Shown: piece after piece, positions 33,395-42,152 of the stretch
How the letters are laid out: the number at the start of each line of letters is the position of its first letter
Position numbering within the stretch: the first letter of the stretch is position 1
NCBI GenBank assembly: GCA_964582705.1
Contig: CAZOTE010000011.1
Coordinates: 1 to 46,762 of the forward strand
Length of the DNA: 46,762 bases
Direction of reading: 5' to 3'
DNA from: Alkalibacter sp964582705
GTDB lineage: Bacteria > Bacillota > Clostridia > Eubacteriales > Alkalibacteraceae
Notes under the pieces: model-generated
The model's input: the letters and a program-made list of their open reading frames with translations, nothing else
What the model was told of the DNA's origin: nothing
Databases searched by the model: none
Program-made: the position numbers and the translations under genes

Positions 33395-33826
33395 TTGGAA
33401 ACATATTATGATATTTTAGTAGATGAACTAAAGAATAAAAACCTGCGCCTTTCTGCTCACAGACTAAAAATACTGCAGTACCTGTGTGAAAACCTCAATC
33501 ATCCTACTGCAGATCAAATTTACGTGCATCTTCAAAAGGATGTGCCCACCCTTTCTAAGACTACAATTTACAACACGCTCCATGTACTCCATGAAGCGGG
33601 GCTGGTAAGGGTGATAAATATTGAAGATAACGAAACCAGGTACGATATAATCATCGAGAGCCATGGACATTTCAAATGTGAAAAATGTGGATCGATATTT
33701 AATTTTAAGGTGGATTTCAATGTACTGGAAACAAAAGATTTAGCTGGGTTCAAAGTTAAAGACAAAGATGTTTATTTCAAAGGTGTTTGTAAGAAGTGCC
33801 TTTTAAATATTGAAAGTGAAAATTGA
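33395..33826 (+). CDS. perR: PerR-type Fur family peroxide-responsive repressor
   Basis: The 143-residue protein has a winged helix (TLSKTTIYNTLHVLHEAGLVRV), the His-rich metal segment ESHGHFKCEKCG, and the second zinc pair GVCKKCLLN, so the structural CxxC-CxxC zinc site is complete. PerR derepresses peroxide-defence genes when its Fe-bound histidines are oxidised. The start is a TTG at 33395, because the frame upstream is blocked by a stop. It sits 14 bases ahead of katG in one operon behind the PerR box, a self-limiting circuit. Fur, Zur and Mur are less likely given the katG neighbour. Confidence 0.88.
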   Translation: METYYDILVDELKNKNLRLSAHRLKILQYLCENLNHPTADQIYVHLQKDVPTLSKTTIYNTLHVLHEAGLVRVINIEDNETRYDIIIESHGHFKCEKCGSIFNFKVDFNVLETKDLAGFKVKDKDVYFKGVCKKCLLNIESEN

Positions 33827-33840
33827 AGGGAGGAAATATT

Positions 33841-36042
33841 GTGAGTGAACAAAGCAAATGCCCTGTAACGGGTAAAACTTCAAATCCGACTGTGGGAGGA
33901 GGTGGCACGTCAAATAAAGACTGGTGGCCTAATCAGTTAAATCTTAAGATACTGCGTCAAAACTCCAATTTAAATGATCCTATGGACCCTGAGTACAATT
34001 ATGGAGAAGAATTTAAAAAGCTGGACTTAAAAGCTGTCAAAGAGGATCTTTACAAGTTGATGACTGATTCACAGGATTGGTGGCCTGCAGACTACGGTCA
34101 TTATGGACCGTTGTTCATACGTATGGCTTGGCACAGTGCCGGAACATATAGAATGGGTGATGGACGCGGGGGAGCAGGAGACGGAACGCAAAGGTTTGCG
34201 CCTCTTAACAGTTGGCCGGACAATGTCAATCTCGACAAAGCTCGCAGGCTTTTATGGCCGATCAAGAAAAAATACGGCAATAAACTATCATGGGCGGATT
34301 TGATGATTCTCGCAGGCAACTGCGCGCTGGAGTCAATGGGCTTTAAGACATTTGGATTTGCAGGCGGGCGTGAGGATGTATGGGAGCCTCAAGAAGACGT
34401 TTATTGGGGTTCTGAGTCCGAATGGCTGGATGACAAGCGTTACTCAGGAGAAAGAGATTTAGAAAACCCTCTTGCCGCCGTTCAGATGGGCTTGATTTAT
34501 GTAAACCCTGAAGGGCCAAACGGGGAACCAAGTGCAGTAGCATCCGGTAAAGATGTTAGAGAAACCTTTGCCAGAATGGCGATGAATGACGAAGAGACTG
34601 TCGCTCTCGTTGCCGGCGGACATACTTTTGGAAAATGCCATGGGGCTGGACCTGCTACACATGTAGGACCTGAACCGGAGGCTGCTCCAATTGAAGAACA
34701 GGGTCTTGGTTGGAAAAGCACCTTTAAGAGCGGAAAAGGCGGAGATACTATAGGCAGCGGCATCGAAGGAGCTTGGAAACCAAACCCGACCAAGTGGGAC
34801 ATGGGCTATCTTGAAACCTTGTTCAAATATGATTGGGATTTAGTGAAAAGTCCAGCTGGTGCATACCAATGGAAACCTACAGATCCGGCTGCCGCAACTA
34901 CAGTGGAGGACGCACACGATCCAAATAAGAAGCATGCTCCCATGATGACTACTGCGGACCTTTCCTTAAGGATGGATCCTATTTATGCGCCTATAGCAAG
35001 GAGATACAAGGATAATCCGGAAGAATTTGCAGATGCATTTGCAAGGGCTTGGTTCAAACTGACACACCGTGACATGGGACCAAAATCCAGATACTTGGGT
35101 CCAGAAGTGCCTGGAGAAGATTTGATTTGGCAAGATCCCGTACCGGAAGTTGATCATGAGCTGGTAGATGATAATGATATAGCAGAATTGAAAGAAAAAA
35201 TACTTGAAACCGGCTTGGCAATATCACAATTGGTATCTACAGCCTGGGCGTCAGCTTCCACTTTTCGTGGTTCAGATAAGCGGGGAGGGGCCAATGGTGC
35301 CCGAATAAGACTTGCACCCCAAAAGGATTGGGAAGTAAACCAACCTGATCAGTTAAGACTCGTTTTAGAGAAGCTTGAAAAAATCAAAGAAGATTTTAAC
35401 GGCAAACAGTCAGGAAATAAAAAAGTGTCTCTTGCTGATCTTATAGTGCTTGGCGGATGCGCAGGCGTGGAACAGGCAGCCAAGGAAGCTGGCAATGAAG
35501 TAAATGTTGATTTCAAGCCTGGGCGCACAGATGCAGCTTTGGAACAGACAGATGTTGAAGCCTTTAAGGTTCTCGAGCCAAAAGCAGATGGATTCAGAAA
35601 CTACGTGAAAAAGAAGTATTCTGTATCGGCCGAAGAGATGCTGATTGATCGTGCCCAGCTATTGACTTTGACTGTACCGGAAATGGCTGTTCTTTTAGGG
35701 GGCATGAGAGTGCTTAATGCGAACTTTGGGGGCTCTCCCCACGGCGTATTTACCGATAAGCCCGGTTCGTTAACGAATGATTTCTTCGTTAACCTTCTTG
35801 ACATGAATACAGAATGGAAGCCGGTATCAGAAGGCTCGGAAGTTTATGAAGGACTTGATAGAAATACTGGTAAGCGCAAGTGGACAGGAACAAGAGTCGA
35901 CCTGGTCTTTGGCTCAAACTCAGAGCTAAGAGCTATATCTGAGGTATACGGAAGTGATGAGTCTAAAGGCAAGTTTGTTTCTGATTTTATTTCAGCCTGG
36001 AACAAGGTTATGAACGCAGATAGATTCGATTTACTAAAATAA
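33841..36042 (+). CDS. katG: Bifunctional catalase-peroxidase
   Basis: The start is a GTG at 33841 behind GGGAGG. The 733-residue protein has both KatG halves. Distal heme residues are R94, W97 and H98 (RMAWHSAGTYR), the proximal heme ligand is H261 (GGHTFGK), and the Trp-Tyr-Met adduct is predicted as W97-Y220-M246, all present. The enzyme degrades hydrogen peroxide and is peroxide-induced. It is cotranscribed with perR. For an apparently anaerobic host this gives clear oxygen defence. Codon use and context give no obvious sign of recent transfer. Confidence 0.97.
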   Translation: MSEQSKCPVTGKTSNPTVGGGGTSNKDWWPNQLNLKILRQNSNLNDPMDPEYNYGEEFKKLDLKAVKEDLYKLMTDSQDWWPADYGHYGPLFIRMAWHSAGTYRMGDGRGGAGDGTQRFAPLNSWPDNVNLDKARRLLWPIKKKYGNKLSWADLMILAGNCALESMGFKTFGFAGGREDVWEPQEDVYWGSESEWLDDKRYSGERDLENPLAAVQMGLIYVNPEGPNGEPSAVASGKDVRETFARMAMNDEETVALVAGGHTFGKCHGAGPATHVGPEPEAAPIEEQGLGWKSTFKSGKGGDTIGSGIEGAWKPNPTKWDMGYLETLFKYDWDLVKSPAGAYQWKPTDPAAATTVEDAHDPNKKHAPMMTTADLSLRMDPIYAPIARRYKDNPEEFADAFARAWFKLTHRDMGPKSRYLGPEVPGEDLIWQDPVPEVDHELVDDNDIAELKEKILETGLAISQLVSTAWASASTFRGSDKRGGANGARIRLAPQKDWEVNQPDQLRLVLEKLEKIKEDFNGKQSGNKKVSLADLIVLGGCAGVEQAAKEAGNEVNVDFKPGRTDAALEQTDVEAFKVLEPKADGFRNYVKKKYSVSAEEMLIDRAQLLTLTVPEMAVLLGGMRVLNANFGGSPHGVFTDKPGSLTNDFFVNLLDMNTEWKPVSEGSEVYEGLDRNTGKRKWTGTRVDLVFGSNSELRAISEVYGSDESKGKFVSDFISAWNKVMNADRFDLLK

Positions 36043-36064
36043 AAAGATAATCGCTGCAACAAAG

Positions 36065-36089
36065 AAGGGATGGCTAAGGCCGTCCCTTT
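36065..36089. terminator. Bidirectional terminator between katG and the DUF998 gene
   Basis: AAGGGATGGC (36065-36074) pairs with GCCGTCCCTT (36079-36088), with one GU pair. It overlaps the end of the minus-strand gene. Confidence 0.7.
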
Positions 36090-36646
36090 AATTTGTAACT
36101 AGCATCAGGTTGAAAACAAAAAAACAGCCAAAAAAATGCAGAGATAAACATGAAGCGCTGACTGATTCCTGCATAACTTGGATATGAAACCATCAATAAA
36201 GGAATTACTAGAGCTATCGATGATACGGCAAGAGAAACTATTCTTTGAGAGCTTCTACTCATTATTCCCTGACCTATTGCAAGCAAAGAAAAGCTAAACC
36301 CTGTAGCAGTTGCAAAGACTGAGTGAAGCATGTCTTCCTGAAGGTTGATGGGAACCCCGTCGACCAATGGTCCATGTTTAAATAGACCTGTAAGTATCAG
36401 GCTGGTGGCAAAAATAGTACCGATAAACTGAATATAAGGAATTCTGGTCTTAAGACAGATATGCATGGAACGAATCCCCAAAAGCATAAATACTATATTC
36501 ATTATCCAACCATGGGGAGAACTCTGGGCTCCTAGGTGGCTTGTTGTATTTGAAAAAACCGAGTATCCTTCGAAGCTAAAAATCGGTAAAAAAGTTGATA
36601 CCGCAATGAATAATACGTATATACCTACTGATATGATCATGCTCAT
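36074..36646 (-). CDS. DUF998 family membrane protein
   Basis: The 190-residue protein has six predicted membrane helices and the DUF998 landmark GYSVFSNTTSHLGAQSSPHGWIMN. Function is unknown. The ATG at 36646 is preferred because AAGGGAT lies 9 bases upstream; a GTG six bases earlier is also in frame. It lies 31 bases downstream of the serine hydrolase gene on the same strand, probably in one transcript. Confidence 0.78.
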   Translation of the reverse strand: MSMIISVGIYVLFIAVSTFLPIFSFEGYSVFSNTTSHLGAQSSPHGWIMNIVFMLLGIRSMHICLKTRIPYIQFIGTIFATSLILTGLFKHGPLVDGVPINLQEDMLHSVFATATGFSFSLLAIGQGIMSRSSQRIVSLAVSSIALVIPLLMVSYPSYAGISQRFMFISAFFWLFFCFQPDASYKLKGRP

Positions 36647-36677
36647 GGGCACTTATCCCTTCTATATTTCGATAGAA

Positions 36678-37817
36678 TCACTTTCCTAAAGCTTTTAGGA
36701 GCTTAGGAACATATTTAAACGGGGCTGCAGCGGCAGTCACCTGGCTGACTGATCCTGATAGTATCAAGTCGTATAAAGGGCAGTAAAAGAGCCACGATCC
36801 CACGGCGCCGGTGTGACCTATAATCTCGGGCACAGCTTGAAAAGGAGAAAGAAAGCGTGGGGTTTTAAAGCGCATCATTCCCATGGAGTATTGAATCGGC
36901 CAGCCGGGCGATATCGGGCTTAGGCTAAAGCCAAAGGTTTGCCAATTTTTTCTCATAAGGTCCAAGGTCTCTTTGTTTTTAAACAGCTTTCCCTCCAAAA
37001 GGGCTCTCATGAAAGAAACTTGGTCTTTGACAGTGCTGTTTAAGTCGCCAAAGGACCTCAGCGCTTTTGGCTTGTCCTCAAGCGCCACGTCACCTATCCA
37101 GATTGTGGATGCCTTTTTATTTGCTTTTAGTGGAACAGAACCCGGTAGATAAGTGTTGTTTAGATTTAGGGGCTTAAATATAATATCCCGGTACACTTCT
37201 TCAGCAGGCTTTCCGGCTGTGGCTTCGATAATAGCTGTGAGAAGCTGGAAATTTGTGTCGGAATAACGGATTTTATACTTGTCTTTGTCAAGGCTTTGTG
37301 GTGGAAACACAGGTGAATTTTCTTCCCTTACTATTTTTATTATCTCTTTGACAGACCAGCTCATGTCCCTGACTTCCAATACCTGGTCTATTATCGTCTT
37401 CTCACCATCGGCTTTGATTTCGAGATAATCCGGAATTCCAGACGAATGAGTCAGAAGATGTCTTATAGTCAACTTGCCTGTATTGTCCGCACAGCCCATG
37501 GTATGTATCCCCTTAATTAGATCTGTCGACAGATGCTTGGTTATTAAATCATCGATTGACAATAGGCCATCCTCATGAAATTTAAGAATGCAGCAGGCTA
37601 TGTAAAGCTTTGTGATGCTGGCAATCCAAAAAGGCGTCTCAACGTCCATCGGGGTGCCGTCCGGGTGTGCGATGCCTTCTGCTTTTGCCCAAGCAAAAGA
37701 ACCGTCCATGGTTTCAGCAGCCATTATTACGTGTCTGACTCCTTTGGTTTGGGTCATCTGCTTCAGAATATCATCAAATATTTTACCATGTTGCTTGTTA
37801 GATAATTTTTTCGACAT
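36678..37817 (-). CDS. Beta-lactamase-family serine hydrolase
   Basis: The start is placed at the ATG at 37817, 8 bases after AGGAG; a GTG at 37826 overlaps that site. The 379-residue protein has the class C/PBP4*-like fold with the S-x-x-K motif SITK (in FWIASITKLYIA), a Tyr motif YSDTN and HTG (in IIGHTGAVGSWLFY) near the C-terminus. Such enzymes are esterases, D-aminopeptidases or carboxypeptidases, and only a few hydrolyse beta-lactams. There is no signal peptide. YSD replaces the usual YxN, which is a change but not a loss of the catalytic Tyr. Confidence 0.85.
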   Translation of the reverse strand: MSKKLSNKQHGKIFDDILKQMTQTKGVRHVIMAAETMDGSFAWAKAEGIAHPDGTPMDVETPFWIASITKLYIACCILKFHEDGLLSIDDLITKHLSTDLIKGIHTMGCADNTGKLTIRHLLTHSSGIPDYLEIKADGEKTIIDQVLEVRDMSWSVKEIIKIVREENSPVFPPQSLDKDKYKIRYSDTNFQLLTAIIEATAGKPAEEVYRDIIFKPLNLNNTYLPGSVPLKANKKASTIWIGDVALEDKPKALRSFGDLNSTVKDQVSFMRALLEGKLFKNKETLDLMRKNWQTFGFSLSPISPGWPIQYSMGMMRFKTPRFLSPFQAVPEIIGHTGAVGSWLFYCPLYDLILSGSVSQVTAAAAPFKYVPKLLKALGK

Positions 37818-38037
37818 GGATGTCACTCCTTTATTCTATTCTCCATCGTAATGTTCGACATGTTCTTGTACTTTATAAACCTGGTCAATTCTTTCCCCAA
37901 AATTCCTAATGCGCCTCCTGACTTTATAAACTGGGATAGCTAGAATTTGATTATTGACTTATTTATATTATACAATTAAATATATAGTTGTGAAAAAGAA
38001 AAATATCATTAAATTTACAATAAATCCAGAGGAACAC

Positions 38038-38066
38038 TTGACAAAGGGCCAGTAATTTCGTAAAAT
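38038..38066 (+). promoter_or_regulatory. Promoter of the riboswitch-pflB transcript
   Basis: TTGACA (38038-38043) and TAAAAT (38061-38066) are spaced by 17 bases, directly before the riboswitch. The 37818-38037 gap upstream holds no gene I can see. Confidence 0.75.
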
Positions 38067-38075
38067 TAGTAAAAA

Positions 38076-38204
38076 TCAGCTTCAGCAAGCTGAGACATTC
38101 TTTTATCCCTGACGGGTAAATGTGGAAGAAACCACAGTGGGATAAGAGCATATATTAGCCGACCGTCTGGGCAGCATTTCGATATCGAATTGGTGCTCTT
38201 TTTG
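38076..38204 (+). promoter_or_regulatory. ZTP (pfl) riboswitch with intrinsic terminator
   Basis: A short 5' hairpin (TCAGCTT/AAGCTGA, 38076-38093) precedes the aptamer. The aptamer has the outer stem TTATCCC (38103-38109) with GGGATAA (38139-38145), the inner CTGACGG segment, the hairpin TGTGG/CCACA (38121-38136), and the conserved 3' box CCGACCGTCTGGGCAGC at 38159-38175. These match the ZMP/ZTP-sensing pfl RNA. It is followed by a hairpin (38171-38196) and T5, so ligand binding would relieve termination. GAGCA (38146-38150) can alternatively pair with TGCTC (38194-38198). It senses the purine intermediate that builds up when 10-formyl-THF is low. Confidence 0.92.
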
Positions 38205-38293
38205 TATTCGACCATTACCGGCTTCAAGTATAGTGCCGATGGAAGATGAAAAGATAAGGGAAATGCTTAACATAAAATTGGAGGAGATGTATT

Positions 38294-40531
38294 ATGGCTA
38301 GTGGCATATTAGCTTGGAAAGATTTTAAAAATGGAAATTGGCAGCAAGAGATAGATGTCCGTAACTTTATTCAACTTAACTACACGCCCTATGAAGGAGA
38401 CGACAGCTTTCTTGAAAGCGCTACAGAGCGCACAAAAAAGCTGATGGACAAGCTGGTTCAGTATCAAAAGCTAGAAAAGGCCTTTGGAGGAGTGCTTGAT
38501 ATTGATACAAATCACGTAAGCTCGCTAATTACATATTCGCCGGGTTATCTCGATAAAGAAAAAGAGATTATCGTAGGCCTTCAAACGGACCGCCCGTTAA
38601 AAAGAGGAGTCAATCCATTTGGAGGATTGATGATGACCAGAAAGGCATGCGAGGCATATGGCTATAAGCTCTCGGAAAAAGTAGAGGCCGAATTTCGTTA
38701 TAGGACGACTCATAATGACGGTGTATTTCGTGCCTACACTGACGAAATAAAAGAGGCGAGAAGGAGTGGAATAATAACGGGTCTTCCCGACGCTTACGGA
38801 AGAGGAAGAATTATCGGAGATTACCGGCGGATTGCGTTATATGGAGTGGATTATCTGATTGAAGAGAAAAAGAAAGATAAAAAAGAAATAGGAGATAAAA
38901 ATCTCGATAATGAGCAGATTCGCATTTTGGAAGAGCTGTATCAACAGATCACTTTTTTAGGATATTTGAAGGAAATGGCTCAAATGTACGGCTATGATAT
39001 TGCTAAACCTGCCAAGGATGCAAAAGAGGCGATTCAGTGGCTTTATTTTGGTTACCTTGGATCTACAAAGGAACAAAACGGAGCAGCAATGAGCTTGGGG
39101 CGAGTAGGAACATTTTTAGACATATACATAGAAAGAGATTTGAAAAACGGCACATTAAATGAAGCCCAAGCACAGGAACTTATCGATGACTTTGTTATGA
39201 AGCTTCGGATGGAAAGACATTTGCGAACACCGGAATACAATGAGCTTTTTGCAGGAGACCCAATGTGGATCACTGAGGCGGTCGGGGGTATGGGTGAAGA
39301 TGGAAGAACGTTGGTTACTAAAAACTCCTATCGTTTTCTTAACACGTTATACAATTTAGGATTTTCACCGGAACCTAATCTAACGATTTTATGGTCTGAA
39401 AGATTGCCTGGAAGCTTCAAGAGATACGCAGCGAAAGTCTCATGTGAGACAAATTCAATACAATACGAAAATGACGACGTCATGAGGCCTGTATTTGGAG
39501 ATGATTATGGAATTGCCTGTTGCGTTTCGGCTATGCGATTGGGAAAAGACATGCAATTTTTCGGAGCTAGGGCAAATCTTCCCAAGCTGCTTTTAATGAG
39601 CTTAAACGGAGGCAAAGATGAGATGACAGGAAAGCAGATAGGTCCTTCTTTTCCCGCCTATCAGGAAGAATACTTGGAATATGACAAAGTCATAGAGCTT
39701 CTTGACTTGTACCGCAAATGGCTTGCAGGAATGTATGTCAAGGCGATGAATATCATCCACTACATGCACGATAAATATGCCTACGAGAAAACACAAATGG
39801 CATTGCATGACACCGACGTCAAGAGGTATATGGCTTTTGGAATTGCAGGTCTGTCCGTGCTGGCAGATTCCCTTTCTGCAATTAAATACGGAAAGGTACG
39901 CTGTCTGCGGGATGAATCAGGGCTGATAAAGGACTATGAGATAAACGGAGAATATCCTGCCTACGGAAATGATGATGAGAGAGTCGATGAAATTGCTCGG
40001 GAGCAGGTAAAGCTATTTATCAAAGAACTTAAAAAAATACCTGCCTACAGAGATGCAGAGCACACTCTATCAGTTCTAACGATAACATCAAATGTGGTTT
40101 ACGGTAAAAAAACAGGCTCTACTCCTGACGGAAGAAAAGCAGGGGAGCCTTTTGCCCCTGGTGCAAATCCAATGCATAACAGGGAGAAGAGAGGTGCCTT
40201 GTCTTCACTTAATTCTGTAGCTAAAATTCCCTATGCTAGTTGCAAGGACGGAATAAGCAATACGTTTTCCATAATACCGAGAGCCCTTGGAAATACTGAC
40301 GAAAAAAGATATGAAAACCTTGTGGCGATTTTAGATGGATATTTTGCAAAAAAGGCACATCATCTCAACGTGAATGTGTTGAACAGAGAAACGCTGAAAG
40401 AGGCTTATGAAAATCCACAGATGCACCCTAATTTGACTATCAGGGTATCAGGATATGCGGTTAATTTCCATAAATTATCAAAGCAGCAGCAGCTTGAAGT
40501 AATATCTAGGACATTCCACGAATCAATTTAA
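38294..40531 (+). CDS. pflB: Pyruvate formate-lyase (formate acetyltransferase)
   Basis: The 745-residue protein is a glycyl radical enzyme with the PFL signature: adjacent active-site cysteines C409 and C410 (IACCVSAMRLGKDMQF) and the glycyl motif RVSGYAV with radical Gly720. It converts pyruvate and CoA to acetyl-CoA and formate anaerobically. Formate can feed 10-formyl-THF, which suits the ZTP riboswitch upstream. The ATG follows GGAGGAG. A pyruvate formate-lyase activating enzyme gene (pflA), commonly adjacent, is absent; the next gene lies on the other strand after a terminator. Confidence 0.97.
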   Translation: MASGILAWKDFKNGNWQQEIDVRNFIQLNYTPYEGDDSFLESATERTKKLMDKLVQYQKLEKAFGGVLDIDTNHVSSLITYSPGYLDKEKEIIVGLQTDRPLKRGVNPFGGLMMTRKACEAYGYKLSEKVEAEFRYRTTHNDGVFRAYTDEIKEARRSGIITGLPDAYGRGRIIGDYRRIALYGVDYLIEEKKKDKKEIGDKNLDNEQIRILEELYQQITFLGYLKEMAQMYGYDIAKPAKDAKEAIQWLYFGYLGSTKEQNGAAMSLGRVGTFLDIYIERDLKNGTLNEAQAQELIDDFVMKLRMERHLRTPEYNELFAGDPMWITEAVGGMGEDGRTLVTKNSYRFLNTLYNLGFSPEPNLTILWSERLPGSFKRYAAKVSCETNSIQYENDDVMRPVFGDDYGIACCVSAMRLGKDMQFFGARANLPKLLLMSLNGGKDEMTGKQIGPSFPAYQEEYLEYDKVIELLDLYRKWLAGMYVKAMNIIHYMHDKYAYEKTQMALHDTDVKRYMAFGIAGLSVLADSLSAIKYGKVRCLRDESGLIKDYEINGEYPAYGNDDERVDEIAREQVKLFIKELKKIPAYRDAEHTLSVLTITSNVVYGKKTGSTPDGRKAGEPFAPGANPMHNREKRGALSSLNSVAKIPYASCKDGISNTFSIIPRALGNTDEKRYENLVAILDGYFAKKAHHLNVNVLNRETLKEAYENPQMHPNLTIRVSGYAVNFHKLSKQQQLEVISRTFHESI

Positions 40532-40584
40532 ATATCAGCAAGGGCGGATGAATCTGTTTCTGAGAGGGTGAAAATACCTAGACA

Positions 40585-40625
40585 TAAAAAAGTCAGCTGA
40601 CTCGGTAGAGTCATGCTGACTTTTT
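40585..40625. terminator. Bidirectional terminator between pflB and the floA operon
   Basis: AGTCAGC (40591-40597) pairs with GCTGACT (40615-40621), extended by TGACTC/GAGTCA, inside A and T runs. Confidence 0.9.
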
Positions 40626-40654
40626 AGAATTTCTTTAGGGACAACCCATAAGGC

Positions 40655-41125
40655 TTAATGTCTGGTTTGTGAGTGCGGTTTTTTAGAACGTGGCTGTCCT
40701 AAGACTTCAGCCATCACTATGCTTTGACGCAAACCTGTATTGTTTAATTTGTTTTTTAGTGTAAATTTTCTCGATGAATTGACTCTCGCAGCAGATGGCT
40801 TCATATCTTGATTAAAAGTTCTTGAAAACTCATGTGAGCGATTCGTGAATTCTTTGTTTTCTCTATCTGAATCACCACGCAGTTCAGCTTTTAAGCTTTC
40901 AATTTGCTCGCTTCTACTGGTCTGTTCTTCCTCATCGAAATCTTGGGTGTCCCGGTAGGTGTTTTGTTGACCCATTTGGTTCATCCTCTCAATCTGATCA
41001 GATAAAACACTAGTAAGGGTCGGTTTTTTTTGGGCAGTCTTATGTTTATTGCGGTTTCGGTTTTGCAAAATACTGGAACCGACGATAAATATAAAGGCTA
41101 TCAGTGGACCGAAAAGTTCATCCAT
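40655..41125 (-). CDS. Small membrane-anchored protein of the floA operon, function unknown
   Basis: The 156-residue protein has one N-terminal membrane helix (about residues 4-20), then a long hydrophilic, Gln/Arg/Glu-rich stretch without motif, and a conserved-looking C-terminal segment SIVMAEVLGQPRSKKP. Proteins ending in this kind of motif recur at the end of NfeD-FloA operons, as I recall. It follows floA by 35 bases. No catalytic residues are seen. It may help position or regulate the flotillin assembly, an inference from context only. Confidence 0.65.
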   Translation of the reverse strand: MDELFGPLIAFIFIVGSSILQNRNRNKHKTAQKKPTLTSVLSDQIERMNQMGQQNTYRDTQDFDEEEQTSRSEQIESLKAELRGDSDRENKEFTNRSHEFSRTFNQDMKPSAARVNSSRKFTLKNKLNNTGLRQSIVMAEVLGQPRSKKPHSQTRH

Positions 41126-41160
41126 TATTCCACTCCTTCCATCCTAAAAGGATTTAATGA

Positions 41161-42150
41161 CTATTCTTTATCAGAGTCATCTTCACTCATTCTTCCGATA
41201 GAATCACGCATTTGCGTATCCGCACCGATGTTGCGGTAGTTCATATAATCCATAACGCCCATTTTTCCGGTTCTCAAGGCTTCAGCAAGAGCAAGAGGTA
41301 CTTTGGCTTCTGCTTCGACCACTTTTGCGCGCATTTCCTGAACACGGGCGATCATCTCTTGTTCCTGAGCAACGGCCATTGCACGACGTTCTTCTGCTTT
41401 AGCTTGTGCTATGTTTTTATCAGCTTCAGCTTGATCTGTTTGAAGGATCGCACCTATGTTTTTACCGATATCCACATCTGCAATATCTATAGATAGAATC
41501 TCAAATGCTGTTCCCGCATCCAGTCCACGGTTAAGAACGTTACGTGAAATAGAATCAGGGTTCTCTAATACTTGTTTATGGGAAGTAGCGCTACCGATGG
41601 TGCTTACGACCCCTTCACCAACACGGGCTATTACTGTTTCTTCACCTGCTCCACCTACAAGGCGCTCAATATTTGCACGCACGGTAATTTTGGCTTTTGC
41701 CTTTACTTCGATACCGTTCATTGCAATACCTGCGATAAAAGGTGTCTCGATAACCTTTGGGTTAACGCTCATTTGCACAGCCTGCAATACGTCACGACCT
41801 GCCAAGTCAATTGCCGCGGCACGCTCAAAGCTTAATTCGATATTGGCACGTTGAGCTGCAATCAGCGCATTGACCACACGGTCCACATTACCACCTGCCA
41901 AATAGTGGGATTCCAATTGATTCGTATTGGCATTTACACCCGCTTTGTGGGCTTTTATTAACGGACTGATTACTTTGATTGGTACAACTCGACGCAAACG
42001 CATACCGATAAGCGTGAAGATACTAACTTTTACCCCTGCTGCCAATGCACTAATCCACAAAGCAACCGGAATAAATGTAAATAGGACAACAAATGCAAGT
42101 ACGATGATACCAATTAAAATAAGTGGTATCAAATCAGCGATATTCAACAT
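41161..42150 (-). CDS. floA: Flotillin-like protein FloA (YqfA family)
   Basis: The 329-residue protein has an N-terminal hydrophobic region with two membrane segments, the SPFH core (RRVVPIKVISPLIKAHKAG) and GNVDRVVNALIAAQRANIELSFERAAAIDLAGRD. A coiled coil rich in Ala/Glu follows (QAKAEERRAMAVAQEQEMIARVQ). It matches FloA/YqfA, which forms membrane microdomains in Bacillus and resists lateral fluidity. It is 2 bases after the upstream nfeD gene in translational coupling. Confidence 0.94.
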   Translation of the reverse strand: MLNIADLIPLILIGIIVLAFVVLFTFIPVALWISALAAGVKVSIFTLIGMRLRRVVPIKVISPLIKAHKAGVNANTNQLESHYLAGGNVDRVVNALIAAQRANIELSFERAAAIDLAGRDVLQAVQMSVNPKVIETPFIAGIAMNGIEVKAKAKITVRANIERLVGGAGEETVIARVGEGVVSTIGSATSHKQVLENPDSISRNVLNRGLDAGTAFEILSIDIADVDIGKNIGAILQTDQAEADKNIAQAKAEERRAMAVAQEQEMIARVQEMRAKVVEAEAKVPLALAEALRTGKMGVMDYMNYRNIGADTQMRDSIGRMSEDDSDKE

Positions 42151-42152
42151 AT

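Noticed and set aside
36678..37817. Beta-lactam resistance gene
   Set aside because: The serine hydrolase has no signal peptide, and its motifs fit the broad esterase/peptidase group. Nothing indicates lactamase activity.
38294..40531. Glycerol dehydratase or other glycyl radical enzyme
   Set aside because: The paired cysteines C409-C410 are specific to pyruvate formate-lyase; dehydratases have one. The ZTP riboswitch also fits PFL.
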